DNA of 64,000 nucleotides from Odobenus rosmarus divergens. Taxonomy: Eukaryota > Chordata > Mammalia > Carnivora > Odobenidae. The position numbers were made by a program, and so were the translations under genes. Each line of letters begins with the position of its first letter. Positions within the stretch are counted from its first letter, which is position 1. The notes beneath the pieces are model-generated. The model had not been told where the DNA came from, made no database searches, and was given only the letters and a program-made list of their open reading frames with translations. Shown here piece by piece: positions 1-10,256 of this stretch. The DNA lies in assembly GCF_000321225.1 (NCBI RefSeq), contig NW_004451408.1:93069-157068 (forward strand), written 5' to 3'.

Positions 1-90
1 GTTCAGAACGGTTTGATCCCTATTCAGCTGAATTCCTGAGACCAGACGAAATCCAGGTCTCCTACTCCTCCGCCATCTTGCTCCGCCTCC
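1..90 (-). mobile_element. 5' end of a carnivore LINE-1, cut by the window edge
   Basis: Read on the minus strand, the block begins at about 90 with GGAGGCGGAGCAAGATGGCG and runs leftward off the window. This matches my memory of the start of carnivore L1 elements. CAAGATGGCGG at 80-70 is a YY1-type site, as found at the start of L1 5' UTRs, where it positions transcription initiation. Sequence to the right of 90 is unrelated AT-rich DNA, as expected for an insertion boundary. Because the true 5' end is present, the element outside the window may be full length; its ORFs cannot be judged here. Confidence 0.65.
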
Positions 91-239
91 AATATTATTC
101 TTTATATTCCTAGTTTTTTAATGAGAAAGTATGGCTTTAAATTTTCAAGCATAGGAAAACTATCACATCACATATGGAATTAAGATTTGTCATATTTAAT
201 TCAGGTCTCTATTTTTAAGGAATAAAATATAGCTAAAAT

Positions 240-1145
240 CTAATCCCTCCTTCATCCTCCCCCCTTTTTTAGAGGTAACCACCATTCTGTGATTAATATT
301 ATTTGTATGCATGCTGTAGAACTTTTGTTACTTATGTATGTATGTATAAACCATATTTACTACCTTTTAATGTGCCAAGCAATATCATATTATACATATC
401 CTTCTGTGGGTTTTTTTCCCTTTAAGGTTTTGCCATGTTAATATGTAGATCTAATTCACTGACCTTAAATACTGTACACTATTCCATTATCTGAATCCAC
501 TACAATCTATTCATTCCTTTCTTCCACTGTTCCTCAGACTTCAGCGAACGTCAGAATCGCGTGGAGGTCCCACAGTGCAATGCTTCCGTGAGTGAGCATG
601 GCTGTGTTCCAGTATAACTTTACCATGGACACTAACACTCAAATTTCATAAAATTTTTACATGATATAAAACATAATGTGTCACAGATATTTTTAAGCTT
701 CTAAAAATGTAAAAACTATTTGCCAGCTAAGCAGAAACAGACAGGTAGCTGGTTTTTACCCTGGGGGGCTGCAACTGGTCAAGCCCCCACTCTCGTCAAT
801 ACAGGGTTGGATCATTTCTACTTCTTTGCTATTACAAACAATGTTCCTTGAGCATTTATGGGAGAGTCTTAGAGTAAATACTTAGAAGTGAAATAACTGA
901 TTCACAAAGGAGAGGCATCTCCCAACTTTACCGGGAACTACCAATTTGCTCTACAAAGTAATAGCACAAAACCTGCCCTCCACCAACGATGAGTATGAGT
1001 TTCTGTTTTCTTAGATCCTCGAGCATACTGGGTTTGAGCTGGCCTTTTGATGTTTGCCCATCCGGTGGTTGTGGAATGGTACCTCACCGCTGTTTTATTT
1101 TGCCTTCCCCTGGTCGTTCCTGAGGTTGCCAGCTTTTTAGTTTTG
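240..1145 (-). mobile_element. Old LINE-1 (L1M type) relic, interrupted
   Basis: On the minus strand this resembles the end of ORF2 and the 3' region of an ancient mammalian L1. Recognisable blocks are TTTTGCCATGTTAATATGTAG near 428, GCTATTACAAACAATGTTCC near 829 and ATTTGCTCTACAAAGTAATA near 944. It is heavily diverged and non-coding. The 535-795 part does not align and looks like other sequence inserted into it. The subfamily is not determined. Confidence 0.5.
535..795. mobile_element. Possible hAT-type DNA transposon relic inside the L1 relic
   Basis: CTCAGACTTCAGCGAACGTC followed by an AGAATCGCGTGGAGG-like string recalls the terminus of MER5-type elements. GGCTGTGTTCCAGTATAACT near 601 recalls a Tip100-type element. 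It sits where the surrounding L1 alignment breaks. The assignment is from memory of consensus sequences and is weak. Confidence 0.3.
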
Positions 1146-3126
1146 ACCATTTGCCTTGCCTTTCCTATCTTCACTTTCACGTAGCTCACAATAATAGAAA
1201 AGAAGGAGGATGCCAAGTTAATTATTCAGGAGTCGCTTGCTCCAAAGCTCGTCAATATAATGGAATTTCCTACTCAGGTCCAAAGCAGCAGTTCACTGGT
1301 GCTGGAATCACTGACTCTTCCCTTCCCATGCCGTTAGCACACTGGCAAAACTGGAAATTAAGTCTCTCTTAGACTAAACAAGAGAGGTCCCCTGACTTAA
1401 CAGACTCGTTGACTTCTCTCTCCAACGGTTCAGGGTTATGGTCTCCAGAAAGTTGTTCCAGGCGTTCCTTTCCCTAAAGCTCACCTCTCCAAGACATGAA
1501 TAATGCTTTTCTTAGAAATGGCATCCTGTTCTGCTTACTCACACTCTGCTGTTAGGTCACCCAGGAAATGAGATAATAAAACTACTGAAGTTAATTAAAA
1601 ACATCTGTGATACTAAACGAAGCATCTTGAGTTTTTCAAAAAAAAATCGGAGCAAATTTTTTCCTACTGTGACATCTAACGAGGCCACCTCCTAAAACCG
1701 TGTTCTTCAGTCTGGCTCTTCATTTCATACCCAACCTGTGCCTCGGGAGTCACGTTGGTTCCTCTTTCCGGCTGTTAGCAGGGCAGTCGGCTTACACTCA
1801 ACCACATCCCAGCTTCTCTAAACATACACGTTTCTTATATTTCACTCAATTTCCCATTCTGAAACTAGGAAATCAGATTATATCAGTGTATCAAGGAAAG
1901 GTGAGGGGACCCAATGAGCTGTGAATCTCTTTGACTAGAATCCCAAATTACATGTATTAGGTTAACTACAATCAGTCTTAGATCTTGTTGTTTTTTCCTT
2001 CTGTTGCCCCCATGCTTTCAACATTGTCTCAAGCCGCTTTCTTAACGGTCACACTTATTCAATGAGAATATCATAAATGAAAGAAACTGAGTTGGAAGTT
2101 TTTAGGATCTTCATATCATCATCTAATAACATGACTAGCGCTTATGAGCAGCCTAACTCCAGCTAATTCACTCTCCGAATCTTTAGCTGCCAACCAATTT
2201 GAACATCAAACCCTAAAACCACAGGGTGGGTGTTTTCCTGCTCTGGTGAAATAGTCTTTTCAAGTTTCCCTAAGGGGAAAGGTTTTAAGGCTACCCCTGG
2301 TAGGCTGCAAGTCTTCAAAAGCCACATTCAAATGACTGCTTTTGTCCCCACTGCTTTGAGCATTCCAAGTTTTTTATCACTCAGGGGATCCAGATAGAGC
2401 CACTCAAGTTAAATATGGTGGGAAGAGAAAGATTAGACAGGAAATTAGAGAGCTTCTCTAGTCTCCCCAAAATGCTGGCTCTTGGACAGCCTCACCATCC
2501 TGTAGCTCAGCAGCAGCTGTACACCTAAGAGCTTCATGGGGAGAGGAGATTCATCCTTTTGTCGATCCACCCAGTTATCCATCAAATGCTCCTACTTCTT
2601 GCACTCCTCTCGCCAAACATTCTGTCCCATCTCTACACCTATAGTCTTCGTGGGAGTCCTGCTAACACACTACAGTGTCCTTTCGGTAGGCCCACAACAC
2701 AGACCTGGAGGAGCCACTGTCAAAGCCCTGGCTTACTTGCACCAGTGAAGATTCTTAAGTCGCACGTTCTAACTCAAACTGGATGAAGCAAAAGCCTATG
2801 GGTAGAACTTTAGAGGTCAAATTATGTCATTAGCATTTGTAAATCTCAACTCACCACTGTGCGGTCTTCATTCTCAGCTTCATCTTAGGGATCCCCAGGA
2901 TATAGGTCTTTTGCATGGTAAACCAAGCCTCAGTCTCAAAGTTTTTTATCAGGAGACCCAAGACCAGCTCCCTTTCTGTTCCACGACACCTTCAGCCTCA
3001 CGTGATTCCTCACTTCCCTCAGGCAGAGAAACAGCTATTAGGACAATGGCCAGGAATGAGTCATAGCTCAGGGAGAGGGCCTGGGTTGTAATCTCAACTC
3101 TGTTACTTCTCTGTTGTGTGTTCTTG
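1146..3126. other. Unassigned intergenic or intronic sequence
   Basis: I see no gene, convincing exon or recent repeat. Open frames here are under 110 codons, lack family resemblance and overlap on both strands. Confidence 0.5.
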
Positions 3127-3141
3127 GACAATTTGTTTTCT
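3127..3141. repeat. Target-site duplication, left copy, of the GAPDH retrocopy
   Basis: GACAATTTGTTTTCT here matches the sequence flanking the other end of the retrocopy at 4441-4463 (GACAA, a long T run, then CT). The right copy differs by a lost G and an expanded T run. Such a duplication is the mark of L1-mediated insertion. Confidence 0.6.
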
Positions 3142-3143
3142 GA

Positions 3144-4440
<1,297 letters not shown>

Positions 4441-4463
4441 GACAATTTTTTTTTTTTTTTTCT
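4441..4463. repeat. Target-site duplication, right copy, of the GAPDH retrocopy
   Basis: GACAA followed by a T run and CT, matching 3127-3141 except for expansion of the T run. It lies directly beyond the 5' UTR end of the retrocopy. Confidence 0.55.
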
Positions 4464-4569
4464 CCCTGGGCCTCAATTTCCTCATCTGTAGAACGTCACA
4501 ATCTCTGTGAAGCTTTCCCCAAGTGAGTACCCCTCCCCCAGCTGAACTAGTCACTTCCTCCCAAATACT

Positions 4570-4690
4570 CACAACACACTGTCCTGCATTTACCCTGACA
4601 CCCCAGATCCTAGCAGAGTAGCTCCTGGAAGGCAGAAATTTCTCTTGTAACCCTAGGCCAGGACACAATGAGTACAGAGTATTTCATTCA
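4570..4690 (+). mobile_element. L2-like relic
   Basis: AGCTCCTGGAAGGCAGAAAT near 4620, then a CCAGGACACAATGAG-type string, resembles the 3' UTR of L2 (the segment around AGCTCC..GAGGGCAGG). Old and short. Confidence 0.4.
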
Positions 4691-5360
4691 TTGGTAGGAT
4701 CAGGAGACCCCTGTAGCTCCCCTAATCTTTGAAATCACATGACTTATCTGGTCATTCTATCCCAATCTGGATTTATCCCTAACTGTCTAGACCAACCCCC
4801 TCTGCATCCTTTCCTTCTCTGAAGCAGCTCCCAAAGACCCAATCTCTACCTTTGAGTTTTTCCAGACTAACCTCTTCCCGTCTTCACACCCAATTCAGGT
4901 TCCTCTGCATTACTCACTACACGCCATATGACCCCAGGTAGTCCTTCCCTTTGCTTGTGTGCTTTGAAAAAATGCCCTCACTGTGACCCAGTCTTGCCAG
5001 TCTTTCCATTTTCAAGCCTCAAAGCCTGATTATTGCAGAACCGTCTTGGCTTGCAAGGTGCCAGAAATCAAGGGCTGTCGATCCATCTAGACAGTGCCCC
5101 AAGCATATAGCTGTCTCATAAATGCTCTTAGGGATAATGAATGGTAATGACATTCAGATTGATTATGTTATAATATTCTGCAGTGTATGTTCCAGATGAG
5201 CACAAGGGTCAATTTAAAAAGTCCAATTCAGTAACTATCAATGGAAGATGGCCACTCACAAATATGGGAGGGGGGCTTATAGTTGAAAGAACATATTCAA
5301 TATGATCATATTATTTTATATATCTGGAAAATGTAAAAAAAAAAACAAAACAACACACTA
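4691..5360. other. Unassigned sequence
   Basis: No gene seen. Parts around 5040-5130 could be more L2, but the match is too weak to call. An A-rich run lies at 5335-5350. Confidence 0.4.
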
Positions 5361-5376
5361 TTTAAAACACAAACTA

Positions 5377-5596
5377 GGGGCGCCTAGGTGGCTCAGTCGT
5401 TAAGCATCTGCCTTTGGCTCAGGTCATGGCCTCAGGGTCCTAGGGTTAAGGCCCGTGACAGACATCAGGCTCTCCGCTCACTGGGGAGCCTACTTCTCCC
5501 TCTCCCTCTGCCCCTCCTTCCACCACCATTCCCCCTTGTGCTCACCCTTGAGCACTCTCTCAAATAAATAAAATCCTTTAAAAAATTTTAAAAACA
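5377..5596 (+). mobile_element. Can-SINE (tRNA-Lys-derived SINE)
   Basis: Head GGGGCGCCTAGGTGGCTCAG, then the tRNA-like A-box region, a CT-rich body and a CAAATAAATAAAATC tail. Imperfect flanking duplication: TTTAAAACACAAACTA (5361-5376) and TTTAAAACGAACTA (5597-5610). Confidence 0.9.
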
Positions 5597-5624
5597 TTTA
5601 AAACGAACTATAACTTTGATTCAT

Positions 5625-5790
5625 GGGTACTTGACATATTAATCCTTCTTATCTTCACAAGCCTGCCTTTAATCAAATATGTCTCCTGAAGTTCAAAGAG
5701 GTTAAGTTACTTCTTCAGGGTCAATCAGGAAACAACAGAGGTAGGATTTGAATTCAGAGCCAGTCTTTATTCTACTACACTGTTTCTCCA
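5625..5790 (-). mobile_element. MIR relic
   Basis: The minus-strand MIR core is seen as AGAGGTTAAGTTACTTC near 5697 and GAGGTAGGATTTGAATTCAG near 5738 (MIR: gaggttaagtaacttgcc, and gatttgaaccc). Confidence 0.6.
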
Positions 5791-6151
5791 TGAAAGCAGC
5801 AGCAAATATGGCAGCCCCAGACCTTACCTGGTTTTGTATTTTGTCATTCTCCCTCCCTGATTGATGTAAATGGTAAAGGGCCCTGTAGTAGCCTTTGAGA
5901 TTTCATTAAAACTTGGTCCCACATGATGGGGTGACCAAGACTTTCTAATACTCAACCAAAAATTCTCTAGGCACCAGAGATCTACTGATACCCAGTCTCA
6001 CGGAACAAGAACTAACGCCCCATCTCCTTCCTTATGCTGAAGAGTCAATGTGTCTTCAGTTTCTTCCCAGGAAAATGAAGCGGATGGATGATCTGGCAGC
6101 TCAGCTTGCCTCAACAGGCTTTGCTTGATTGGCCTCTGAGAAGCCGGACAG
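5791..6151. other. Unassigned sequence
   Basis: No gene or recognisable repeat seen between the MIR relic and the next SINE. Confidence 0.4.
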
Positions 6152-6381
6152 TCAATCTATACTTTTTATTTTTAAGATTTTATTTATTTATTTGAAAAAG
6201 AGAGAGTGCACGTGTGAGTGCACCAGCAGGGAGAGAGGCAGAAGGAGAGGGAGAAGCAGGCTCCGCAGTGAGCAGGGAACCTGATGTGGGTCTTGATCCC
6301 AGGACCCTGAGATCATGACCTGAGCTGAAGGCACACGCTTAACCGACTGAACCACCCAGGTGCCCTTCAATCTATACTTTT
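6152..6381 (-). mobile_element. Can-SINE with 15-bp target-site duplication
   Basis: Minus-strand SINE at 6167-6366: T-rich tail complement at the left, head GGGCACCTGGGTGGTTCAG (minus strand) at the right. The duplication TCAATCTATACTTTT is perfect at 6152-6166 and 6367-6381. The copy gives a meaningless minus-strand open frame. Confidence 0.95.
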
Positions 6382-7076
6382 GAACACCTTCTATGCACTG
6401 GGCATGTTGCAGACCTATATTACTATTTAGTTTTTCCTTACAATGCAGCTATTAGAGAGCTGAGTGAAACCTCCAGTGGCTTGAAGTGCAATTGGATTTG
6501 ACTCCCAGTGGTGATCTGATAATGGTAATATCATTTGAATAAGCAATCGTATTTTTGCAAACACATCCCAGCCTTGTGTTCCCACCTTCGTGACTGGCAG
6601 TTCATGTCTCATTTCGTATCGCATTTTGTGTAATGATTTTTGAAGAGCACCTTAAATCATCCACTCCTCGATGTCTGGAATCACTTTCAAGAAAAGGCTT
6701 TGGGGTGAGATTTCACACTTAGCAAATTTAAACACTACCATGGAGGCATAGAAAGTAGAAACAACAGTTTTCAGCGCAAATTAGGTCATAAATTTGGGAC
6801 AGATACAGAACTGGCCTTAATAAAGACCTTGCTAAGAAAGTTGTAGGCAAAAGAAAAATGGCACGCCTCTGAGGTTTTGAAAAGTATGCTCTGCCCTGAA
6901 TAAAGAAAACCTGAGGTTCCACTAGGAAGCTCCAATTCTTAAGTACACGGGGATAACATTTTTAAAACATTTTCTAAAGGGGTTTTGTTCTCAGTAAATT
7001 CTTCCAATCAATACACCTTTCATTTTCCTGCCCTTATAACCTTCCCTACCTGCCCCCCCATTTTTCCTCCATTAAA
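6382..7076. other. Unassigned sequence
   Basis: No gene or clear repeat seen. Short frames only. Confidence 0.4.
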
Positions 7077-7232
7077 ACTGAGTTTGAAGGCACCTGGCTG
7101 GCTCAGTTGGTTAAGAAGAGTATGTGACTCTTGACCTCAGGGTCATGAGTTCAAGCCCCACACTGGGTATAGAGATTACTAAAAAAAAATAAATAAATAA
7201 ACTTAAAAAAAAAAAAAACCCACTGAATTTGA
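7077..7232 (+). mobile_element. Older short Can-SINE with flanking duplication
   Basis: SINE at 7088-7221 begins GGCACCTGGCTGGCTCAG, has the B-box-like GAGTTCAAGCCCCAC at 7147, and ends in TAAATAAATAAAC plus an A run without the CT-rich body. Flanks ACTGAGTTTGA (7077-7087) and ACTGAATTTGA (7222-7232) differ by one base. Confidence 0.85.
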
Positions 7233-7431
7233 GACTGAGATCTACCACCTCATGAGAGGTCAAAATACAGTGAGAATAAAGCAACCACATTTCTAGATTT
7301 ATTTTTTTACCATCAATGTTTGAAACTTCTAACAGAAACTAGTCTTGAAAACCAAGACCCTTCTGATTTGCAGAAACCAGGTTTTTGAACAGATAAAAGA
7401 TTTTCTGAGGTTCAAAAACTTGATTTTAAAT

Positions 7432-7905
7432 AGGCTACCTGGGTGGCTCAGTTGGTTAAGGCTCTGACCCTTAGTTTTCTCTCTCCTTCTCCCTCTGCCT
7501 CTCCTCCAACCTCTCCCTCTCTTTCTCTTTAATATATATAGATATATACGGGCGCCTGGGTGGCTCAGCTGGTTGAGCATCTGCCTTGGGCTCAGGTCAT
7601 GATCCCGGGGTCCTGGGATCGAGCCCCGCATCGGGCTCCCTGCTCGGCGGAAAGCCTGCTTCTCCCTCTCCCACTCCCCCTGCTTGTGTTCCCTCTCTCG
7701 CTGTGTGTCTCTCTCTGTCAAATAAATAAATAATATCTTTAAAAATATATATATATAGATATATAGGTGAGCTCGAGCCCCACACGGGGCTCCGTGCTCA
7801 GCACAGAGTCTCCTTCACATTCTCTTCTCTCTCTCGCTCTCCCTCTGCCCCTCCTCTCCACTGGCTCTCTAAATTAAATAATTAATTAATTAAATCTTTT
7901 TAAAA
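7432..7905 (+). mobile_element. Nested Can-SINE cluster: older copy or copies split by a younger one
   Basis: An older SINE head (GGCTACCTGGGTGGCTCAG, 7433) with CT-rich sequence runs to an AT repeat at 7532-7548. After the younger insertion, a SINE body resumes at 7766 (GAGCCCCACACGGGGCTCCG) and ends in TTAATTAATTAAATC near 7897. The two outer parts do not join perfectly in the consensus, so internal loss or two separate old copies are possible. Confidence 0.7.
7549..7748 (+). mobile_element. Young Can-SINE inserted in the AT repeat
   Basis: Near-consensus copy: GGGCGCCTGGGTGGCTCAGC head, GGGATCGAGCCCCGC B box, CTCCCACTCCCCCTGCTTGT body, TCAAATAAATAAATAATATC tail. The AT-repeat string ATATATATAGATATATA is present on both sides (7532-7548 and 7749-7765), consistent with a target-site duplication. 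Confidence 0.9.
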
Positions 7906-8020
7906 AAATCAAGTACTAGAGTCCTAAGTAACTTATATATAAAGCTTGCCCTTAAATAATAGTTTGGGGGAGAAAAACTTTCTCTCCACTGGAAAGGGTA
8001 GAAAGCCCCTTCCACACACC

Positions 8021-8212
8021 ATGCCCACGTGCCCTGCCCCACACCTGCCCCAAGCCCTGCCCCCACACCTCACGCACACGTCCTGCCCCACACCTGCCCC
8101 AAGCCCTGCCCCCACACCTCACGCACACGTCCTGCCCCACCCCTGCCCCGACACCTCACGCACACGTCCTGCCCCACACCTGCTCCAAGCTCTGCCCCAA
8201 GCCCTGCCCATG
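8021..8212. repeat. GC-rich minisatellite, 49-bp unit, about 4 copies
   Basis: Units run about 8026-8074, 8075-8123 (49 bp), 8124-8160 (a 37-bp deleted unit) and 8161-8212 (diverged end). Each contains CACACGTCCTGCCCCACACC and ends in CACCTCACG. The repeat opens long Pro/His/Thr-rich frames on both strands, which are artefacts of its composition. Confidence 0.92.
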
Positions 8213-8523
8213 TGCCTAAATACCCTGAAGGGGTTCCAGAGTAGAGGAACCTATGCTTGAAATCCCAGTAGGGCAAGTTTCTTTAAAGGAAGTTCATCCC
8301 CCCAGTGCCCCAGGGGGTAAAGCTGAAAGAGCCAGTGATGGGTCTGTGAAGAGTCCCACCCCCGAAGCCAAGGCAAGGAAGAGCACAGGAAGGGCTAACA
8401 TACCAGAAGGGGTTTCCTGGTTAGAACATGGCAGATACAGAGTATGGAGTGGTGTTGCGGGGTAGAGGGCTGGCAGGGAGAAGCCATGTGGACATAACTG
8501 CAGAATCTAGGAGGGATTGAGGA
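8213..8523. other. Unassigned sequence beside the minisatellite
   Basis: Moderately GC-rich; no gene recognised. Confidence 0.4.
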
Positions 8524-8660
8524 TTTGCTCTGTGCTCAGTGCAAATTCTACTTCAGATTCCTTCTCTGTCCCTCAGCCCCTCCCCACTCGGGCTCTCTCT
8601 CTCTCAAATAAATAAATAAAATCTTAAAAAAACAGAAACAAAAACAAAAACAAAAAAACA
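8524..8660 (+). mobile_element. 3' part of a Can-SINE
   Basis: CTCTGTGCTCAGTGCAAATT then CT-rich sequence and CAAATAAATAAATAAAATCTT, followed by an A-rich run with C interruptions to about 8660. The tRNA-like head is missing. Confidence 0.8.
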
Positions 8661-8958
8661 ACCATAAGGCCAACGACATCTCATAGAGCGCCAGCCAGAG
8701 CCAGAGGATTTCCCTCAACCCATTCTGCAAGCGCTGCCACCACCCCTTACGGGTGAACCTCGATGCCAACACCAGAACCAGGGGAGCAGGCAGAACCCTG
8801 CACATGACTGGATCTAGGCAGGAAATGACTGGGTCATGGCTAACTGGACTATTTCCCTTGAATTGGCAGGATTAAATTTTCAGGGCCCAAGGAGAATACG
8901 ATGTAGCGGTAGAGATTAAGTTTGACTGTTTGTGAATTTTTACCCATTACATAACTAT

Positions 8959-9344
8959 TAAGCCAGCAGAAAAGCGAAAAAAGTAGATCAGAAAAAAACA
9001 ATTATCGTATGATCTCACTGATATGTGGAATTTAAGAAACAAAACAGAGGATCACAGGGGAAGAGAGGAAAAAAATAAAACAAGATGAAACCAGAGAGGG
9101 AGACAAACCATATGAGACGCTTAATCATAGGAAACAAACTGAGGGCCGGTGGAGGGGAGGAGGTGGGGGGACGGGGTAACTGGGTGATGGACATTAAGGA
9201 CGGCACATGATGTAATGAGCACTGGGTATTATATAAGACTGATGAATCACTGACCTCTACCTCTGAAACTAATGATACACTATATAATTGAATTATAATT
9301 AATTAATCGAATTTAAATTAAAAATAAAACTAAGCCAGCAGAAA
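8959..9344 (+). mobile_element. 5'-truncated carnivore LINE-1 (3' UTR) with 14-bp duplication
   Basis: The body 8973-9330 shows the carnivore L1 3' UTR: GATATGTGGAATTTAAGAAA at 9020, GGGTAACTGGGTGATGGACA at 9174, GAGCACTGGGTATTATATAA at 9217, ACTAATGATACACTATATAA at 9268, then an A/T-rich tail. The duplication TAAGCCAGCAGAAA is perfect at 8959-8972 and 9331-9344. Confidence 0.95.
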
Positions 9345-9699
9345 GTTTAGCCTTCACCGGAGCAAAATAAATGCAGGAAGCGGCGGAAGAGGGCAGGGAG
9401 CGCAGATACTGCCACCTAATAACTGTGGTACTCTTTTTACACTTCTACCACACAAAATAATATAAATACAGTAGTATTAGAAAGCTTCTTGGTAATTTAA
9501 GCCATAGTCCCATCAGTGAATGCATGTCACCTTTTAAATTTTCCAGGTCTTGTAAGGTTCTGTTCCAGTAGTTTACTTGAATATGATAATTATCTTTAAA
9601 ATTTTTAAACAAATGAGGTTGAGCATTTCAAAATGCCTATCTGATCATGTCAATCCTCCCCAATATCCACCTCATGAGAGCGGGAGCTGATCTGCGTTT

Positions 9700-10110
9700 G
9701 CTCACCACTGTACAGGTAGCTCCACCTTTGAAAGTTCAAGTTACATCGCTTCGCTTTTATGAAAGAGGACCTGTTTTCATTAAGCAAAAGAAATCAGAAG
9801 AGGATTTTTGCTTTTATGAAAAAAGGTGAAAATCGAAAATAGCGTTTAGCATTTATTTTGCAACGAGTCCACGTAGAGGCAGCGCCCCCCAAGAAGCAAG
9901 AGTGGCGCCCCCCTTGCTCCTTGCTGGGGAACCACACTCAGCATGGAGCCGCCGTAACTTTGAGCTCTGTCTGTCAACACCGGTGCTTTATCCCAGTTTA
10001 TTCTGTGCATCTGTTAGCAAGATGGGTCCTAAGGTATCAGAAAAGGCTAAGTGAGGTTATTTTTGGGGGTCTGGGCACACTCAGAAAGTTTTCCATATAA
10101 ATTCATGGTA
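9700..10110. mobile_element. Possible ancient repeat relic (unnamed)
   Basis: TCGCTTCGCTTTTATGAAAG near 9747 and GAGGATTTTTGCTTTTATGA near 9799 recall a widespread old mammalian interspersed repeat that I cannot name with certainty. No coding capacity. Confidence 0.3.
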
Positions 10111-10201
10111 ATGGCTTCTTCACTTTATACAACCTTGGCTCATGAAAAGTTTCATAGGAACACTCTACTTTCTGGGGGCAAGGGAAAACCTGTAATCCCA
10201 A

Positions 10202-10256
10202 CACCTAGTAGGGAGGGCTGGCACCTAGTAGGCCCCCATTTGTTGAATGAATGCAA
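10202..10256 (+). mobile_element. L2 3'-end fragment
   Basis: GGCACCTAGTAGGCCCCCAT then TTTGTTGAATGAATG matches the 3' end of L2 (..CATAGTAGG..AATGAATGAA). Confidence 0.6.

Noticed and set aside
7933..8276. Pro/Thr/His-rich and Gly/Arg-rich frames on both strands
   Set aside because: All arise from the 49-bp minisatellite, whose unit lacks stops in several frames.
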